A stretch of 64,000 nt of DNA from Cellvibrio fontiphilus (GTDB taxonomy: Bacteria; Pseudomonadota; Gammaproteobacteria; Pseudomonadales; Cellvibrionaceae): the NCBI RefSeq assembly GCF_035317345.1, contig NZ_JAYKTU010000003.1; one strand, 5' to 3'. Within the stretch, counting starts at the first letter, position 1, and every line of letters starts with the position of its first letter. The notes under the pieces were generated by a model, which worked only from the letters and a program-made list of their open reading frames with translations, was not told the origin of the DNA and made no database searches. The position numbers and the translations under genes are program-made. Of this stretch, positions 44,815-53,985 are shown piece after piece.

Positions 44815-45465
44815 TTAATGACCGGGAGTGTCGTTCCATAACAACTTATGCAACTGTAGCTGGAAACGCACAGGTAAATTATCCGCGAGAATCCATTCCG
44901 CCAGTGTGACTGCCTCTATCTGGCCAAAACTCGGGGAGAAAAGCACCTCGGCAACGCGCCCGGCCAGTTGGTGCTCATCCAACTTGAACCTTGCCCAGTC
45001 GTAATCCTCACGGCTACAAATCACAAATTTGACCTGATCATGTCGACTCAGCAAAGGAATATTCTCCCAGCGGTTGCGACCGACCTCGCCGGAACCCGGC
45101 GTTTTCAGATCCATGACTTTAATAACCCGGGGGTCCACATCATCCAGCGGCAAGGCACCACTGGTCTCAAGGGATACACTATAACCCGCATCACACAATG
45201 CGGTTAGCAGGGTCAAGCATTCACGCTGGGCAAGAGGCTCACCACCCGTCACGCATATATAACGAGGATTGAAGCTGGCAACTTTGGCAAGAATTTCGTC
45301 GATCTGTAATCGCTCACCGCCATAAAATGCGTATTCAGAATCACAATAGCCGCAGCGCAGCGGGCAACCAGTAAGGCGCACAAACACCGTGGGCAATCCA
45401 ACAGTATTGGATTCCCCCTGGAGCGAGTAAAAAATTTCAGTGATTTTTAGGCTGGCTTGGGTCAT
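44815..45465 (-). CDS. queE: 7-carboxy-7-deazaguanine synthase
   Basis: 216-aa radical SAM enzyme, makes CDG from carboxytetrahydropterin for queuosine. Cluster motif GCPLRCGYCDSEYAF, start KITEIFYSLQGES, and CVTGGEPLAQRECL. ATG at 45465 (MTQASLK) matches the family start; the reading frame runs on upstream to 45729 without similarity. It may share a promoter with queC, 122 bp downstream. Confidence 0.94.
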   Translation of the reverse strand: MTQASLKITEIFYSLQGESNTVGLPTVFVRLTGCPLRCGYCDSEYAFYGGERLQIDEILAKVASFNPRYICVTGGEPLAQRECLTLLTALCDAGYSVSLETSGALPLDDVDPRVIKVMDLKTPGSGEVGRNRWENIPLLSRHDQVKFVICSREDYDWARFKLDEHQLAGRVAEVLFSPSFGQIEAVTLAEWILADNLPVRFQLQLHKLLWNDTPGH

Positions 45466-45645
45466 GGCGGCAGACTGCTTGAATGCGGGCGGGATAATTA
45501 AAGCGGCGCGCAGTTTACCCCAAAGCCAGCTCCCGATGCGAGGATCGGGCAGCAACAGGGTTTGCCCTCTGCTCCGCAGCGCTGGTATGCTGGTTGATGC
45601 CGTTTTTTTAGTCCATCGATTTTTCACAAGACTACTTCTGGATTC

Positions 45646-45963
45646 ATGATTAAACCCACCAAAACCCGCCGCCAATTGCATCAGGAACTGGAAGAGCAAA
45701 TCCAGGAGTTTCTGCAGCAAGGGGGACAAGTCAACGAGGTTCCGCGCGGCCTGAGTGGCAGGGCAGATGCCAATGGTCCCTTGATCAGCATATTCGATGG
45801 TAGCAGTCAGGAAGACCGCACTCCGCTACCTGAAGTAGTTGCGGCAATTGAAGCTCGCAAAAAACCACCCGTCACCGCTAAACCCAAGAAATCGCGCCCA
45901 CGCAAAAAAGTGATTCTCGATGATTTTGGCCAACCGCTGCGCTGGGAATGGGTTGAAGACTAG
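45646..45963 (+). CDS. Small basic/acidic protein, SutA-like motif
   Basis: 105 aa, soluble, mostly disordered. QEFLQQGGQVNEVPRGLSG resembles the Ser/Gly-x-V motif of SutA-type RNA-polymerase-binding proteins (EFLxxGGxVxE), then a Lys/Pro/Arg tract (KKPPVTAKPKKSRPRKKV) and a conserved-looking end DDFGQPLRWEWVED. So perhaps a transcription or nucleic-acid accessory protein; not proven. Divergent from queE. Ends before a bidirectional terminator. Confidence 0.7.
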   Translation: MIKPTKTRRQLHQELEEQIQEFLQQGGQVNEVPRGLSGRADANGPLISIFDGSSQEDRTPLPEVVAAIEARKKPPVTAKPKKSRPRKKVILDDFGQPLRWEWVED

Positions 45964-46004
45964 GCCAGCTTGATGCCAAACCCGTTGCAGATGGGACATA
46001 CCAA

Positions 46005-46044
46005 TAAAAAAACGCCGCAGAGACAAATCCCTGCGGCGTTTTGC
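46005..46044. terminator. Bidirectional terminator
   Basis: AACGCCGCAG (46011-46020) with CTGCGGCGTT (46031-46040). A-run before and TTTT after, so it serves the converging small-protein gene and corA. Confidence 0.9.
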
Positions 46045-46064
46045 TAGCGGGTACAAAAAATAAC

Positions 46065-47021
46065 TCAGAGCCAATCTTTGCGCTTGAAATACCAGTAAGG
46101 CAAAACCGCTGAGAGCAGCATAAGCACCACAGCTACTACAAAACCGTATTTCCAATCGGTGTGAGGGATGTATTCAAAGTTCATCCCGTAGGCGCTCGCA
46201 ACCACAGTAGGCGGCAGGAATACCATGGCGGCAATGGAGAAAATTTTGATAATCTGGTTTTGTTCGATATTGATAAAACCCTGGGTCGAGTCCATCAGAA
46301 AGTTGATCTTGTCGAACAAAAACGCAGTGTGCGACATAAGTGTATCCACATCGCGCTTAATCTCGCGGGCGGTCTCTTGCAACTCAAAGGACTCGCGCAG
46401 GTGACGCTGCAAAAATGAAATAGAACGCTGGGTATCCATCAGACACAACCGGATTTTACCGTTGCTGTCCTCCAGTTTGGCGAGCCGATCAATCGCATCT
46501 TCCAGCTCGGCATCGGCGTCCTCCAGCACCATGTGGCTAACGTCCTCCAGCTTGCGATGTATGTCTTCGAGCGCGTCAGCAAGGTTTTCCACTTTCTGCT
46601 CAAACATAGTTACCAGCAGATCCTGAGGGGACGCTACCTGCACCTGCCCTGCGCGCGCGCGCATACGCAGCAGGCGGAAATCTGCAAGATCGCCATCGCG
46701 TACACTGATCAGACGTTTTTCCTGGAGAATGAAGGCGACCGTAGCGGTACTGTGACGACCCGAGTCACCCGGTGCCAGAAACAAGGAGTGGACATGAATT
46801 CCCATATTGTCCTGAAAGTAACGTGCGGAGAATTCGATTTCCTCAACATCGTCTGACTCAGGCAGCTCAGCGCGCAAAAAACCGTTTAATTCGTCGCGCT
46901 CTTCGTCGGATGGCTCATGGGCATCAATCCAAAGCGCATTGTGCAATGCCAAGCGTGTGCTTTCATCCGATTCCTTATCCTCTCGCAGGGTATTACCTTG
47001 AACTTTAAACATTCTCAACAT
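46065..47021 (-). CDS. corA: CorA-family magnesium/cobalt channel
   Basis: 318 aa. Large cytosolic N-domain, long helix, then two C-terminal membrane helices. The channel signature is SAYGMNFEYIP (YGMNF) after IFSIAAMVFLPPTVVA, and the basic end FKRKDWL is usual. Pentameric uptake channel for Mg2+ or Co2+/Ni2+. Two close starts, 47021 and 47012; AGGAG is 10 nt before the first. Gene-symbol choice is by family. Confidence 0.92.
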   Translation of the reverse strand: MLRMFKVQGNTLREDKESDESTRLALHNALWIDAHEPSDEERDELNGFLRAELPESDDVEEIEFSARYFQDNMGIHVHSLFLAPGDSGRHSTATVAFILQEKRLISVRDGDLADFRLLRMRARAGQVQVASPQDLLVTMFEQKVENLADALEDIHRKLEDVSHMVLEDADAELEDAIDRLAKLEDSNGKIRLCLMDTQRSISFLQRHLRESFELQETAREIKRDVDTLMSHTAFLFDKINFLMDSTQGFINIEQNQIIKIFSIAAMVFLPPTVVASAYGMNFEYIPHTDWKYGFVVAVVLMLLSAVLPYWYFKRKDWL

Positions 47022-47266
47022 CGTTGTTCATCTCCTGCAGCTCAAGGTTTAAGGTATCTCGTCAAATCCGGAACTTGCCGGCGAGCGATTTTGGGGCGGC
47101 TTTATAGCACAGTGCAATCACAGTTAAAGTATTTTATTAGCTTTTCAGCCTAGACAATTATTTTTTTGAAGATTTTCTGAAGCACTCACAAACTACTGCC
47201 AGCCCATGACAGCAAAGCAGTGGCAATTCTGCTAAGGTTAGCCCGCCACCTTTTGAGCCTAGAGTT

Positions 47267-47575
47267 ATGCATATTCGCCAGATATCAGCCGCGCTGGATA
47301 CCAAAGTTGCACAGTTGGACAAGCAGCTAAAGCAGCTGCAAGACCAACAACAACGACAAGGTGATAACCCGGAACCAAATCTGCTGGAAGATATAACCGC
47401 ACTGAATCAAATGCGTGACAAGCTGCTTAAGTCAAAAGATCTTGCCTGGCGCGCGCATCAGTTGCGCGATGCAAATGACGAAGAGCGGCGCGCCCGACAG
47501 CGAGCCATGGGTTTGGCCATGTGTGGGGTGAGCCTGCTGGGCGCCCTGCTGCTGATTTATTTCGCTTTGCAATAA
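47267..47575 (+). CDS. Small tail-anchored coiled-coil protein
   Basis: 102 aa. An extended charged helix with heptads (TKVAQLDKQLKQLQDQQQRQ, ITALNQMRDKLLKSKDL), then a single C-terminal helix GLAMCGVSLLGALLLIYFAL. Looks like a tail-anchored inner-membrane protein with a cytosolic coiled coil. No family recognised. AGAG before ATG. A hairpin GGGCT/AGCCC at 47581-47597 follows without a T-run. Confidence 0.7.
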   Translation: MHIRQISAALDTKVAQLDKQLKQLQDQQQRQGDNPEPNLLEDITALNQMRDKLLKSKDLAWRAHQLRDANDEERRARQRAMGLAMCGVSLLGALLLIYFALQ

Positions 47576-47625
47576 CCCGCGGGCTCATCGATAAGCCCAC
47601 CACCAAACCCTTAACAACAACACTA

Positions 47626-47654
47626 ATAAAGAGCCCATACAGCGATAGGCTCTT
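47626..47654 (-). terminator. Weak terminator of grxD
   Basis: AAGAGCC (47629-47635) with GGCTCTT (47648-47654). Minus strand continues TTATTAG, so T-run is short. Confidence 0.6.
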
Positions 47655-47659
47655 GTTTA

Positions 47660-47977
47660 TTAACCCGCTACTGCCGCATCAATCAGCGGTTTCAATTCAC
47701 CTTTTTCATGCATCTCGGTGATGATATCGCAGCCGCCAATCAACTCGCCTTTAACCCACAACTGCGGGAAGGTTGGCCAGTTGGCGAATTTAGGTAACTC
47801 GGAGCGAATGTCGGGATTGCTCAGGATATCCACATAAGCGAAACGCTGGCCGCAGGCCATGAGCGCCTGGGACGCGCGCATAGAAAAACCGCATTGTGGT
47901 GCGCTGGGTGAACCCTTCATATAGAGGATCACGGCGTTGTCACTAATTTGCTGCTTGATTGTATCTAACACATCCAT
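47660..47977 (-). CDS. grxD: Monothiol glutaredoxin
   Basis: 105 aa. The CGFS active site (QCGFSMRASQAL) with WPTFPQLWVKGELIGGCDII, the glutathione-binding TVP-type loop being TFPQ. Binds and hands over 2Fe-2S clusters with glutathione. Full length for GrxD. Start at 47977 has GAGGTAG; the longer frame to 48118 has no similarity. Confidence 0.95.
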   Translation of the reverse strand: MDVLDTIKQQISDNAVILYMKGSPSAPQCGFSMRASQALMACGQRFAYVDILSNPDIRSELPKFANWPTFPQLWVKGELIGGCDIITEMHEKGELKPLIDAAVAG

Positions 47978-48188
47978 CTTAACTACCTCGATGATCTTTA
48001 AGGATTGACTCAGGGGAAATGAGGGCGACAGGGCAAGGTCGGTATATCCGAGTGTTTTGCTCAAGTATTGCCATTTTACCCCAGCCAGTGACGGTAGGCC
48101 AATCGGGGCGATTGCCAAATCCCGGTTTTTGCTTATTCTGTAAAAATCCGGTTTACCGGCCCCCGTCTTTTTTAAGGTAATTATCGCT

Positions 48189-49730
48189 GTGAAGTTTAAT
48201 TTACGAGTTCAGGTGTTTATCGCCTTCGCACTTTTTGCACTCTTGTTAACGGGAGGCTTATACCTTTATTCGCGCCTAAGTTTTGAACGCAGTTTTAATA
48301 ATTACATGGAGCAAAAAGAAGCCGCGCGCAACGCCACATTAATTCGCGCGCTGGAGCAGCATTATTTATTGTTTGGCAATTGGGAAAGTTTTAAAAACAA
48401 TCGCGACTTTTGGCAAATGTTTGTCTGGCAATACACCACGAATTGGCGGCAGCGAAGTGAGCGCCCCATCCCCTTGCCCTTACCGCCAGATGTAAATCCT
48501 TTTTTTACACCAGATAGTGAAGAAAAAAATCAACTGCAATCTTTTCTATTGCGTCGCGACACACAAAAAAATGCGCGCGACCAGCGTCCTGCACGGCCGG
48601 ATGATTTTTTACGCCACCAGCCCTTCCGTCGTTTTATTTTGCTGGATGAGAATAAAAATCTGGTCAGCGGAAAAAAATGGCGCAATGAAACTTATTTCTT
48701 TAACGAACTGTTTATTAACCTTGACGCAGAAAAAAAACTCATAGGCTATCTGGGTACACCGATGAACCCGGCGCTGCGCGATTTACGGGACAACGAATTT
48801 GCCAAGCGTCAACAGCAACATTTTTTATTGACCGCATTGGTAGGTTTAACCATCGCTCTCGCCTGTGCCATTCCACTTTCCTACTTGCTGACCCAACGAG
48901 TAAAAAAATTGGCAACCCAGGTACAGCGTTTGAGCAGCGGCGATTACAGTCAGCGTTTACCCAGCAAAGGGCAGGATGAGATATCTACATTAGCGGAACA
49001 CTTGAATCATCTGGCTCATACTCTGGCGCAAAGTGAAACATCGCGTAAACGTTGGGTTGCAGATATATCCCACGAATTGCGCACCCCGATTGCAGTGTTA
49101 AAAGCCGACCTGGAGGCACTGGAGGACGGAGTGCGCAAATTTGATAATAAATCTATTGCCCGTTTACAAAAGCACGCTGAGCGACTGAATAGTTTGGTGA
49201 ATGATTTATACCAACTTTCACTTACCGACATAGGCGCCATGACCTACCGCAAGCGCGAGTGTGATTTGGTGGAAATCATCGAGGAAATTGCAAATTCCCT
49301 GCAAAGCAAGGCGACTCAACAGGGCTTGGGTTTGGAGGTAAAAATCCCAAAACAATCGCTGATATGTTTTGCCGATCCAGAGCGTTTACACCAACTATTC
49401 CTGAACTTATTTAATAACAGTATCAATTACACAACCAGCCCTGGCCAGATTCGCGCTGAGTTAAAAACCTACCGCAAGGATAATGGTGCCGAAGCGTTAT
49501 TCACTCTGGAAGATTCAGCACCCGGCGTAGATCCAGCATTGCATGAAAAATTATTTGAACGCCTCTACCGCGCCGAGTCATCGCGCAGTCGCGAAACCGG
49601 TGGCGCCGGTTTGGGGCTAAGTATTTGTCGCAATATTTGTGAAGCACACCAGGGGCGCATCGACATTAGCGAGAGCGAACTGGGTGGTTTGAAAGTATCC
49701 GTTTATTTACCTCTACAGGAATCAGCATGA
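48189..49730 (+). CDS. Sensor histidine kinase (BaeS-like)
   Basis: 513 aa. N-terminal helix (VFIAFALFALLLTGGLYLY), a long periplasmic sensor (about 30-210, with a Pro-rich RPIPLPLPPDVNPFF), second helix (FLLTALVGLTIALACAIPLSY), HAMP, then HisKA with ADISHELRTPIAVLKADLEAL and the ATPase domain (NLFNNSINYT, DSAPGV, GGAGLGLSICRNI). Autophosphorylates the His in SHELRTP and passes it to the next gene product. GTG start at 48189; AAGG upstream. Overlaps the regulator by 4 bp (ATGA). Family resembles BaeS/envelope-stress kinases; signal unknown. Confidence 0.92.
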   Translation: MKFNLRVQVFIAFALFALLLTGGLYLYSRLSFERSFNNYMEQKEAARNATLIRALEQHYLLFGNWESFKNNRDFWQMFVWQYTTNWRQRSERPIPLPLPPDVNPFFTPDSEEKNQLQSFLLRRDTQKNARDQRPARPDDFLRHQPFRRFILLDENKNLVSGKKWRNETYFFNELFINLDAEKKLIGYLGTPMNPALRDLRDNEFAKRQQQHFLLTALVGLTIALACAIPLSYLLTQRVKKLATQVQRLSSGDYSQRLPSKGQDEISTLAEHLNHLAHTLAQSETSRKRWVADISHELRTPIAVLKADLEALEDGVRKFDNKSIARLQKHAERLNSLVNDLYQLSLTDIGAMTYRKRECDLVEIIEEIANSLQSKATQQGLGLEVKIPKQSLICFADPERLHQLFLNLFNNSINYTTSPGQIRAELKTYRKDNGAEALFTLEDSAPGVDPALHEKLFERLYRAESSRSRETGGAGLGLSICRNICEAHQGRIDISESELGGLKVSVYLPLQESA

Positions 49731-50389
49731 ACATTTTAATCGTTGAAGATGAAATTGATTTAGGTGAAATATTGCAAGACTACCTCACCAGCGAAAACTT
49801 TAACGCGACACTGGTAAGTGATGGCGAGCTGGCACTGCAAAAAATTCTCAATGAAAAATGGGATTTAGTATTACTGGATTTAATGCTACCTAAACGCGAT
49901 GGTTTGAGTATTTGCCAGGAAGTGCGCAAGGTTTCACAAGTGCCAATTATCATGACAACCGCCAAGGTGGAAGAAATTGATCGCCTGCTCGGATTGGAAT
50001 TAGGTGCGGACGATTATATTTGCAAACCCTTTAGCCCTCGCGAAGTTATTGCCCGCGTTAAAGCAGTGCTGCGCCGCACCAACAAAAATGATGAACCCCG
50101 GGAATCAGGCTTTCATTTGGATAAAGAACGCCAGTATGCATGTGTAGGCGAACAGTGCGTGGAATTAACCAGCATTGAGTTTCGTATACTAGAAACGTTA
50201 CTGCTCAACAAACAGCGCGTCATTTCACGCGATGTACTACTCAAAAATGCCTACACCGACCATCGCATAGTAAGTGATAGAACTATGGATTCACACATCA
50301 CCAAACTGCGTAAAAAATTGTCACCCATTTGTAGCGATGACTTGATTCACTCGGTGTACGGTGTCGGTTATCGTTTGCAATTACCCTGA
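49727..50389 (+). CDS. OmpR-family response regulator (BaeR-like)
   Basis: 220 aa. Receiver domain with acidic pair EDE near the start, phosphoacceptor Asp in LVLLDLMLPKRDG, Thr in IIMTTAK and Lys in DDYICKPF. A winged-helix DNA-binding domain follows (CVELTSIEFRILETLLLNKQ, SDRTMDSHITKLRKKL). Cotranscribed with the kinase by a 4-bp stop-start overlap. The palindrome at 50509-50528 and the next gene may be targets. Confidence 0.94.
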   Translation: MNILIVEDEIDLGEILQDYLTSENFNATLVSDGELALQKILNEKWDLVLLDLMLPKRDGLSICQEVRKVSQVPIIMTTAKVEEIDRLLGLELGADDYICKPFSPREVIARVKAVLRRTNKNDEPRESGFHLDKERQYACVGEQCVELTSIEFRILETLLLNKQRVISRDVLLKNAYTDHRIVSDRTMDSHITKLRKKLSPICSDDLIHSVYGVGYRLQLP

Positions 50390-50508
50390 TTTACCCGGCT
50401 GTTTTACCCAAGCCAAGGATGGTAAACACAGGCTTTCAGCAGGGGATTTTCATCCTTTTACGCCATCGCCAACCAAGTTTCACAGTTTTTGCACAGTCAT
50501 CAAGTTTG

Positions 50509-50528
50509 AACAATTTTTGAAAATTGTT
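50509..50528. promoter_or_regulatory. Inverted repeat upstream of the dioxygenase-like gene
   Basis: AACAATTTTT-GAAAATTGTT, a 20-bp near-perfect palindrome 104 bp before the ATG at 50632 and 120 bp after the response-regulator stop. A candidate binding site for the adjacent regulator. Confidence 0.45.
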
Positions 50529-50631
50529 TCCACAATTCAGTACAAATTATTTTCCACACATTAAGTCAGAGTGATAACCGCAACCCGGGTGAGTCTTCGC
50601 GGCTATTAACTATCAATACAGGAAAATAATT

Positions 50632-51429
50632 ATGCACCAACAACCTCAAGCGTCAGCAACCACTGCAGTAGACAACGAGCGCCGCAAAACACTGGGAACA
50701 CTCGGGCTCTTCAGCTTAATGGGCGCCACCGGATTAATTGGCTGTGGTGGCGGATCAACGACAGGTGGCAGCACTAGTAGCTCAAGTACCACCAACAGCA
50801 CAGCCACTTCTGCGACAACCACAAGCAGCGCACTCAGCAGCTCGGGAAGCTGTGTCGTCATTCCCACCGAAACCATTGGCCCCTACCCACTTTCCACTTT
50901 ATTAAACAGCTCAATGATTCTGCGCGAAAATGTAGCGGAAGATAAAACCGGTGTACCACTGCAGCTCAAACTTAAACTGGTCAATGTCAACAACAACTGC
51001 ACACCGATTTCTGCTTATGTCTATATTTGGCATTGCGACAAGGACGGCAATTATTCAGGTTATGGAAGCGAAGCAGGTAAAACCTATTGCCGCGGGGTGC
51101 AATATACCGACACCAGTGGTACTGCCCATTTCACTACCATTTATCCGGGTTGGTATGCGGGGCGCATAACTCATATTCACTTTCAAATATTTTTAAGTGC
51201 TTATGGCAGCACTGCGCAATCCAGCAAAATTTCCCAACTTGCTTTTCCGCAAACCATTACCCAAGCGGTCTACAATTCGGCCCTCTATACCAAAGGGCAA
51301 AACACCTCAGTCACCAGCTTTGCTGCCGACAATGTATTTAGCGATGGTGTGGAATACCAAATGGCAACAGTCACCGGCAACTTGAATGAAGGTTATGTTG
51401 CTGAATTGGCTGTAGGTTTAGCGCTTTAA
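50632..51429 (+). CDS. Exported intradiol dioxygenase-like lipoprotein
   Basis: 265 aa. A twin-arginine-type signal (NERRKTLGTLGLF) ends in lipobox LIGC, then GGG and a Ser/Thr linker to about residue 75. The rest is an intradiol dioxygenase beta-sandwich: ETIGPYPL (first Tyr ligand), AYVYIWHCDKDGNYSGY, IYPGWYAGRITHIHFQIF (second Tyr and the two His). The non-heme Fe(III) set of two Tyr and two His appears complete, so it may open catechol rings outside the cytosol. Exported homologs are poorly studied. AGGAAAATA before the ATG. Downstream of a two-component pair. Confidence 0.87.
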   Translation: MHQQPQASATTAVDNERRKTLGTLGLFSLMGATGLIGCGGGSTTGGSTSSSSTTNSTATSATTTSSALSSSGSCVVIPTETIGPYPLSTLLNSSMILRENVAEDKTGVPLQLKLKLVNVNNNCTPISAYVYIWHCDKDGNYSGYGSEAGKTYCRGVQYTDTSGTAHFTTIYPGWYAGRITHIHFQIFLSAYGSTAQSSKISQLAFPQTITQAVYNSALYTKGQNTSVTSFAADNVFSDGVEYQMATVTGNLNEGYVAELAVGLAL

Positions 51430-51441
51430 TACCAAGCGGGA

Positions 51442-53865
51442 TTAGCGCGGCGGTTGTTGCAGCGCCAATTTCTTTTTGGTGAGCGCGGTGGCTTCATGCT
51501 CCAGCGGATTGTCCGGCCAGGGGTGGCGCGGGTAGCGGCCGCGCATTTCTTTGCGTACCTCCGGGTAGGCCTGCTGCCAAAAAGTTTGCAAGTTAGTGGT
51601 AATGGCGAGCGGGCTGCCATTGGGCGAGAGCAAATGAATTTTCAGCGGGATTTTGCCATCGCCCAATTGCAATTGTTCGCAGCCAAAAAATTCCTGCAAT
51701 TTAGCGGCGATTTGAGCGCTGCCATCCTTGGTAAATTCAATAGACACTTTGCGCCCGCTGGGGAGATGAATGCTCTCTGGCAATAATTGCGCAATTTTTT
51801 GGCAGTGTTCGTAACCCAAATAAAACTCCAGCCCCTCGCGCAGCGGCAAGCACTCAAGCTGGGTGGAGGCATTTAAAAAAGGGGCCAACCACTGCGGCAT
51901 GCTGGCGATGAGCGTTGCATCATCCAGCGCGGGCAAATCCAGCACCTGATGTTGCACCAACAACCGCGCGCGCTCCAACAACGCCAGCGCGCCACTGCTC
52001 CAATGCAACTGCGCCAAGGTTTTTTCACGCGCAATTTGTTGGATATGCGCAACCAGCGCAGCGCTGATATTTTCTGGGGCAAGCGGCTGAAACTGCTCAT
52101 CAATCACCACGTCCCCCATGCGCCAACCTTGATGAATTTGCCAGCGCTGTTGTTTAAATACCAAGGATTCACTGACCTGACTTAACTCGCGTTGTTGTCC
52201 CTGAGTTAAGTGCAAGACAACACCGATACCGGAATGACTTTTGGGTTTGGTGTTAATAAGTAAAAACACTGCCCAATTGGACTCCAATTTACCTTGCGGT
52301 TCCACGCTCATGCCGGAATTTAAGCGGTAGCGCCCAGACTCCTGTTTAAAACCAATGCGATCATTAAATGCGCGCGCCAGTAATAGTGCATCAATCTCAC
52401 CTTCATCCTGTTGCAAGCCCAATACAGAGAGCCAACGCTTGTGTTGTTTTTGCCAGTGGCGATTGCGCGTTAATTCCTGCGCGGCTGTGTCTAACCATTG
52501 TGCAAAATCCTGCTCGCCCGCCCATTCAAAATGCAGCGCCAGCGCCAGCGCAAGCGATGGCTTGGGAATAGTGCTGCGGTGCTGCAATAACAACGCGGCA
52601 ATGCGCGGGTGAGTGCCCAATGCACTGACCTTTTCGCCCGCGGCGGTGATGGTGCCTTGCGCATCCAACAACTGCATTTTCTGCAACTGCTGCTGCGCAA
52701 AATCCAACGCGAGTTTATTGGGTGCCTCCAGCCACGGCAGTGAACTGGCAGGGCTGCCCCAGTGGGCGATGCGCAACAGCAGCGGCAGGTAATCGGTGGC
52801 GCGAATTTCCGGCAAATCCGCAGCGGCCAGCGGCTGATCCTGCGACCAGAGGCGAATGCAATGACCGGCCTGCACACGACCGGCGCGGCCACGGCGCTGC
52901 TCCGCGCTGGCCATGCTGATGCGTGCGGTTTTCAAGCGGGTAATACCGGTGCGCTGTTCATAATCGGCGCGGCGCGCAAGGCCGGAGTCAATCACCAGGG
53001 TAACATCGGCAATGGTGAGCGAGGTCTCGGCAATATTGGTCGCCAAAATAATGCGCGCGCCCTGTGCCGGGTCCAGTGCGCGCAGTTGTTCACGGGCATC
53101 CACGCGGCTGTGTAAGCGGCAGATGGTGTGCGTGGGAAAATGTTGGGCGATGCGTTGGGCGCAGCCGTCGATTTCGCGCCAGCCGGGTAAAAACACCAAG
53201 CAGCAGGCACTTTGCCACGCAGGATAAGACTGCAGCGCGCGCAGTAGTTGTTCATCCACTTTTTCAGCAATACCGCGCACATCTTGTTTGGCGGGTTGAT
53301 ACTGAACCGTCACCGGGAAACAGCGCCCCGGGGCAAACAACCGGTTGGCAATTTGCTGTTGCAGGGCCGGGTCCGGGGTAGCGCTCATCAGCACCAGCTG
53401 CAAGTCATCACGCAGGATTTGCACCTCCTGCAAAAATGCCCAGGCCAAATCCTGATTCACGCTACGCTCGTGAATTTCATCGAGCATCACGCATGCTACC
53501 CCGTCAAGCGCAGGGTTTTGCAGTAAATGCTGCAGCAATACCCCCGGCGTCATTAAGACCAGGCGCGTGACGTTACTGGTGCAGGAGTCGTAAGGCACTT
53601 GATAACCCACCTGCTGCCCCGGCTGCTCGCCCAAAAGTTGCGCCAGTCGCTGCGCCAGGGCCTGCGCCGCGAGTACCCGCGGCTGCACCAGCCACACCTG
53701 CTGGCCGGCGGGCACTTGGGCTAAAACCCACAAAGGCGCAAGGGTAGATTTGCCCGCACCGGGCTCTGCTTCCAACAACAGCGGCGTGTGCTTGAGCGCG
53801 GCGAGGAAGTCATGGTGCAGGGCACTTAATGGCAGTTCGGGCAATGGGGGCAAAGGGTTGGTCAC
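51442..53865 (-). CDS. hrpB: ATP-dependent helicase HrpB
   Basis: About 807 aa DEAH-type superfamily 2 helicase. Walker A AEPGAGKST, Walker B MLDEIHERS, motif III LVLMSATPD, motif VI QRRGRAGRVQAG, then HrpB C-terminal domain (LARAFNDRIG, RGRYPRHPWPDNPLEHEAT). Role in RNA metabolism is not fully known. The only good start is a GTG at 53865 (VTNPLPPLPELPLSALH, with GGTGAG before); an ATG at 53931 gives an odd leader. Converges on the dioxygenase-like gene. Confidence 0.92.
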   Translation of the reverse strand: MTNPLPPLPELPLSALHHDFLAALKHTPLLLEAEPGAGKSTLAPLWVLAQVPAGQQVWLVQPRVLAAQALAQRLAQLLGEQPGQQVGYQVPYDSCTSNVTRLVLMTPGVLLQHLLQNPALDGVACVMLDEIHERSVNQDLAWAFLQEVQILRDDLQLVLMSATPDPALQQQIANRLFAPGRCFPVTVQYQPAKQDVRGIAEKVDEQLLRALQSYPAWQSACCLVFLPGWREIDGCAQRIAQHFPTHTICRLHSRVDAREQLRALDPAQGARIILATNIAETSLTIADVTLVIDSGLARRADYEQRTGITRLKTARISMASAEQRRGRAGRVQAGHCIRLWSQDQPLAAADLPEIRATDYLPLLLRIAHWGSPASSLPWLEAPNKLALDFAQQQLQKMQLLDAQGTITAAGEKVSALGTHPRIAALLLQHRSTIPKPSLALALALHFEWAGEQDFAQWLDTAAQELTRNRHWQKQHKRWLSVLGLQQDEGEIDALLLARAFNDRIGFKQESGRYRLNSGMSVEPQGKLESNWAVFLLINTKPKSHSGIGVVLHLTQGQQRELSQVSESLVFKQQRWQIHQGWRMGDVVIDEQFQPLAPENISAALVAHIQQIAREKTLAQLHWSSGALALLERARLLVQHQVLDLPALDDATLIASMPQWLAPFLNASTQLECLPLREGLEFYLGYEHCQKIAQLLPESIHLPSGRKVSIEFTKDGSAQIAAKLQEFFGCEQLQLGDGKIPLKIHLLSPNGSPLAITTNLQTFWQQAYPEVRKEMRGRYPRHPWPDNPLEHEATALTKKKLALQQPPR

Positions 53866-53985
53866 GCTGGTCTCACCAAGGTTTATCAACAAGCGCGGCG
53901 CCTCATTAACAGCGCAGCGGGATAACAGCACCGCTGGCGAATCAATAAAACGCCGCTCACTAAAACGCTACTCGACAGAACATCA

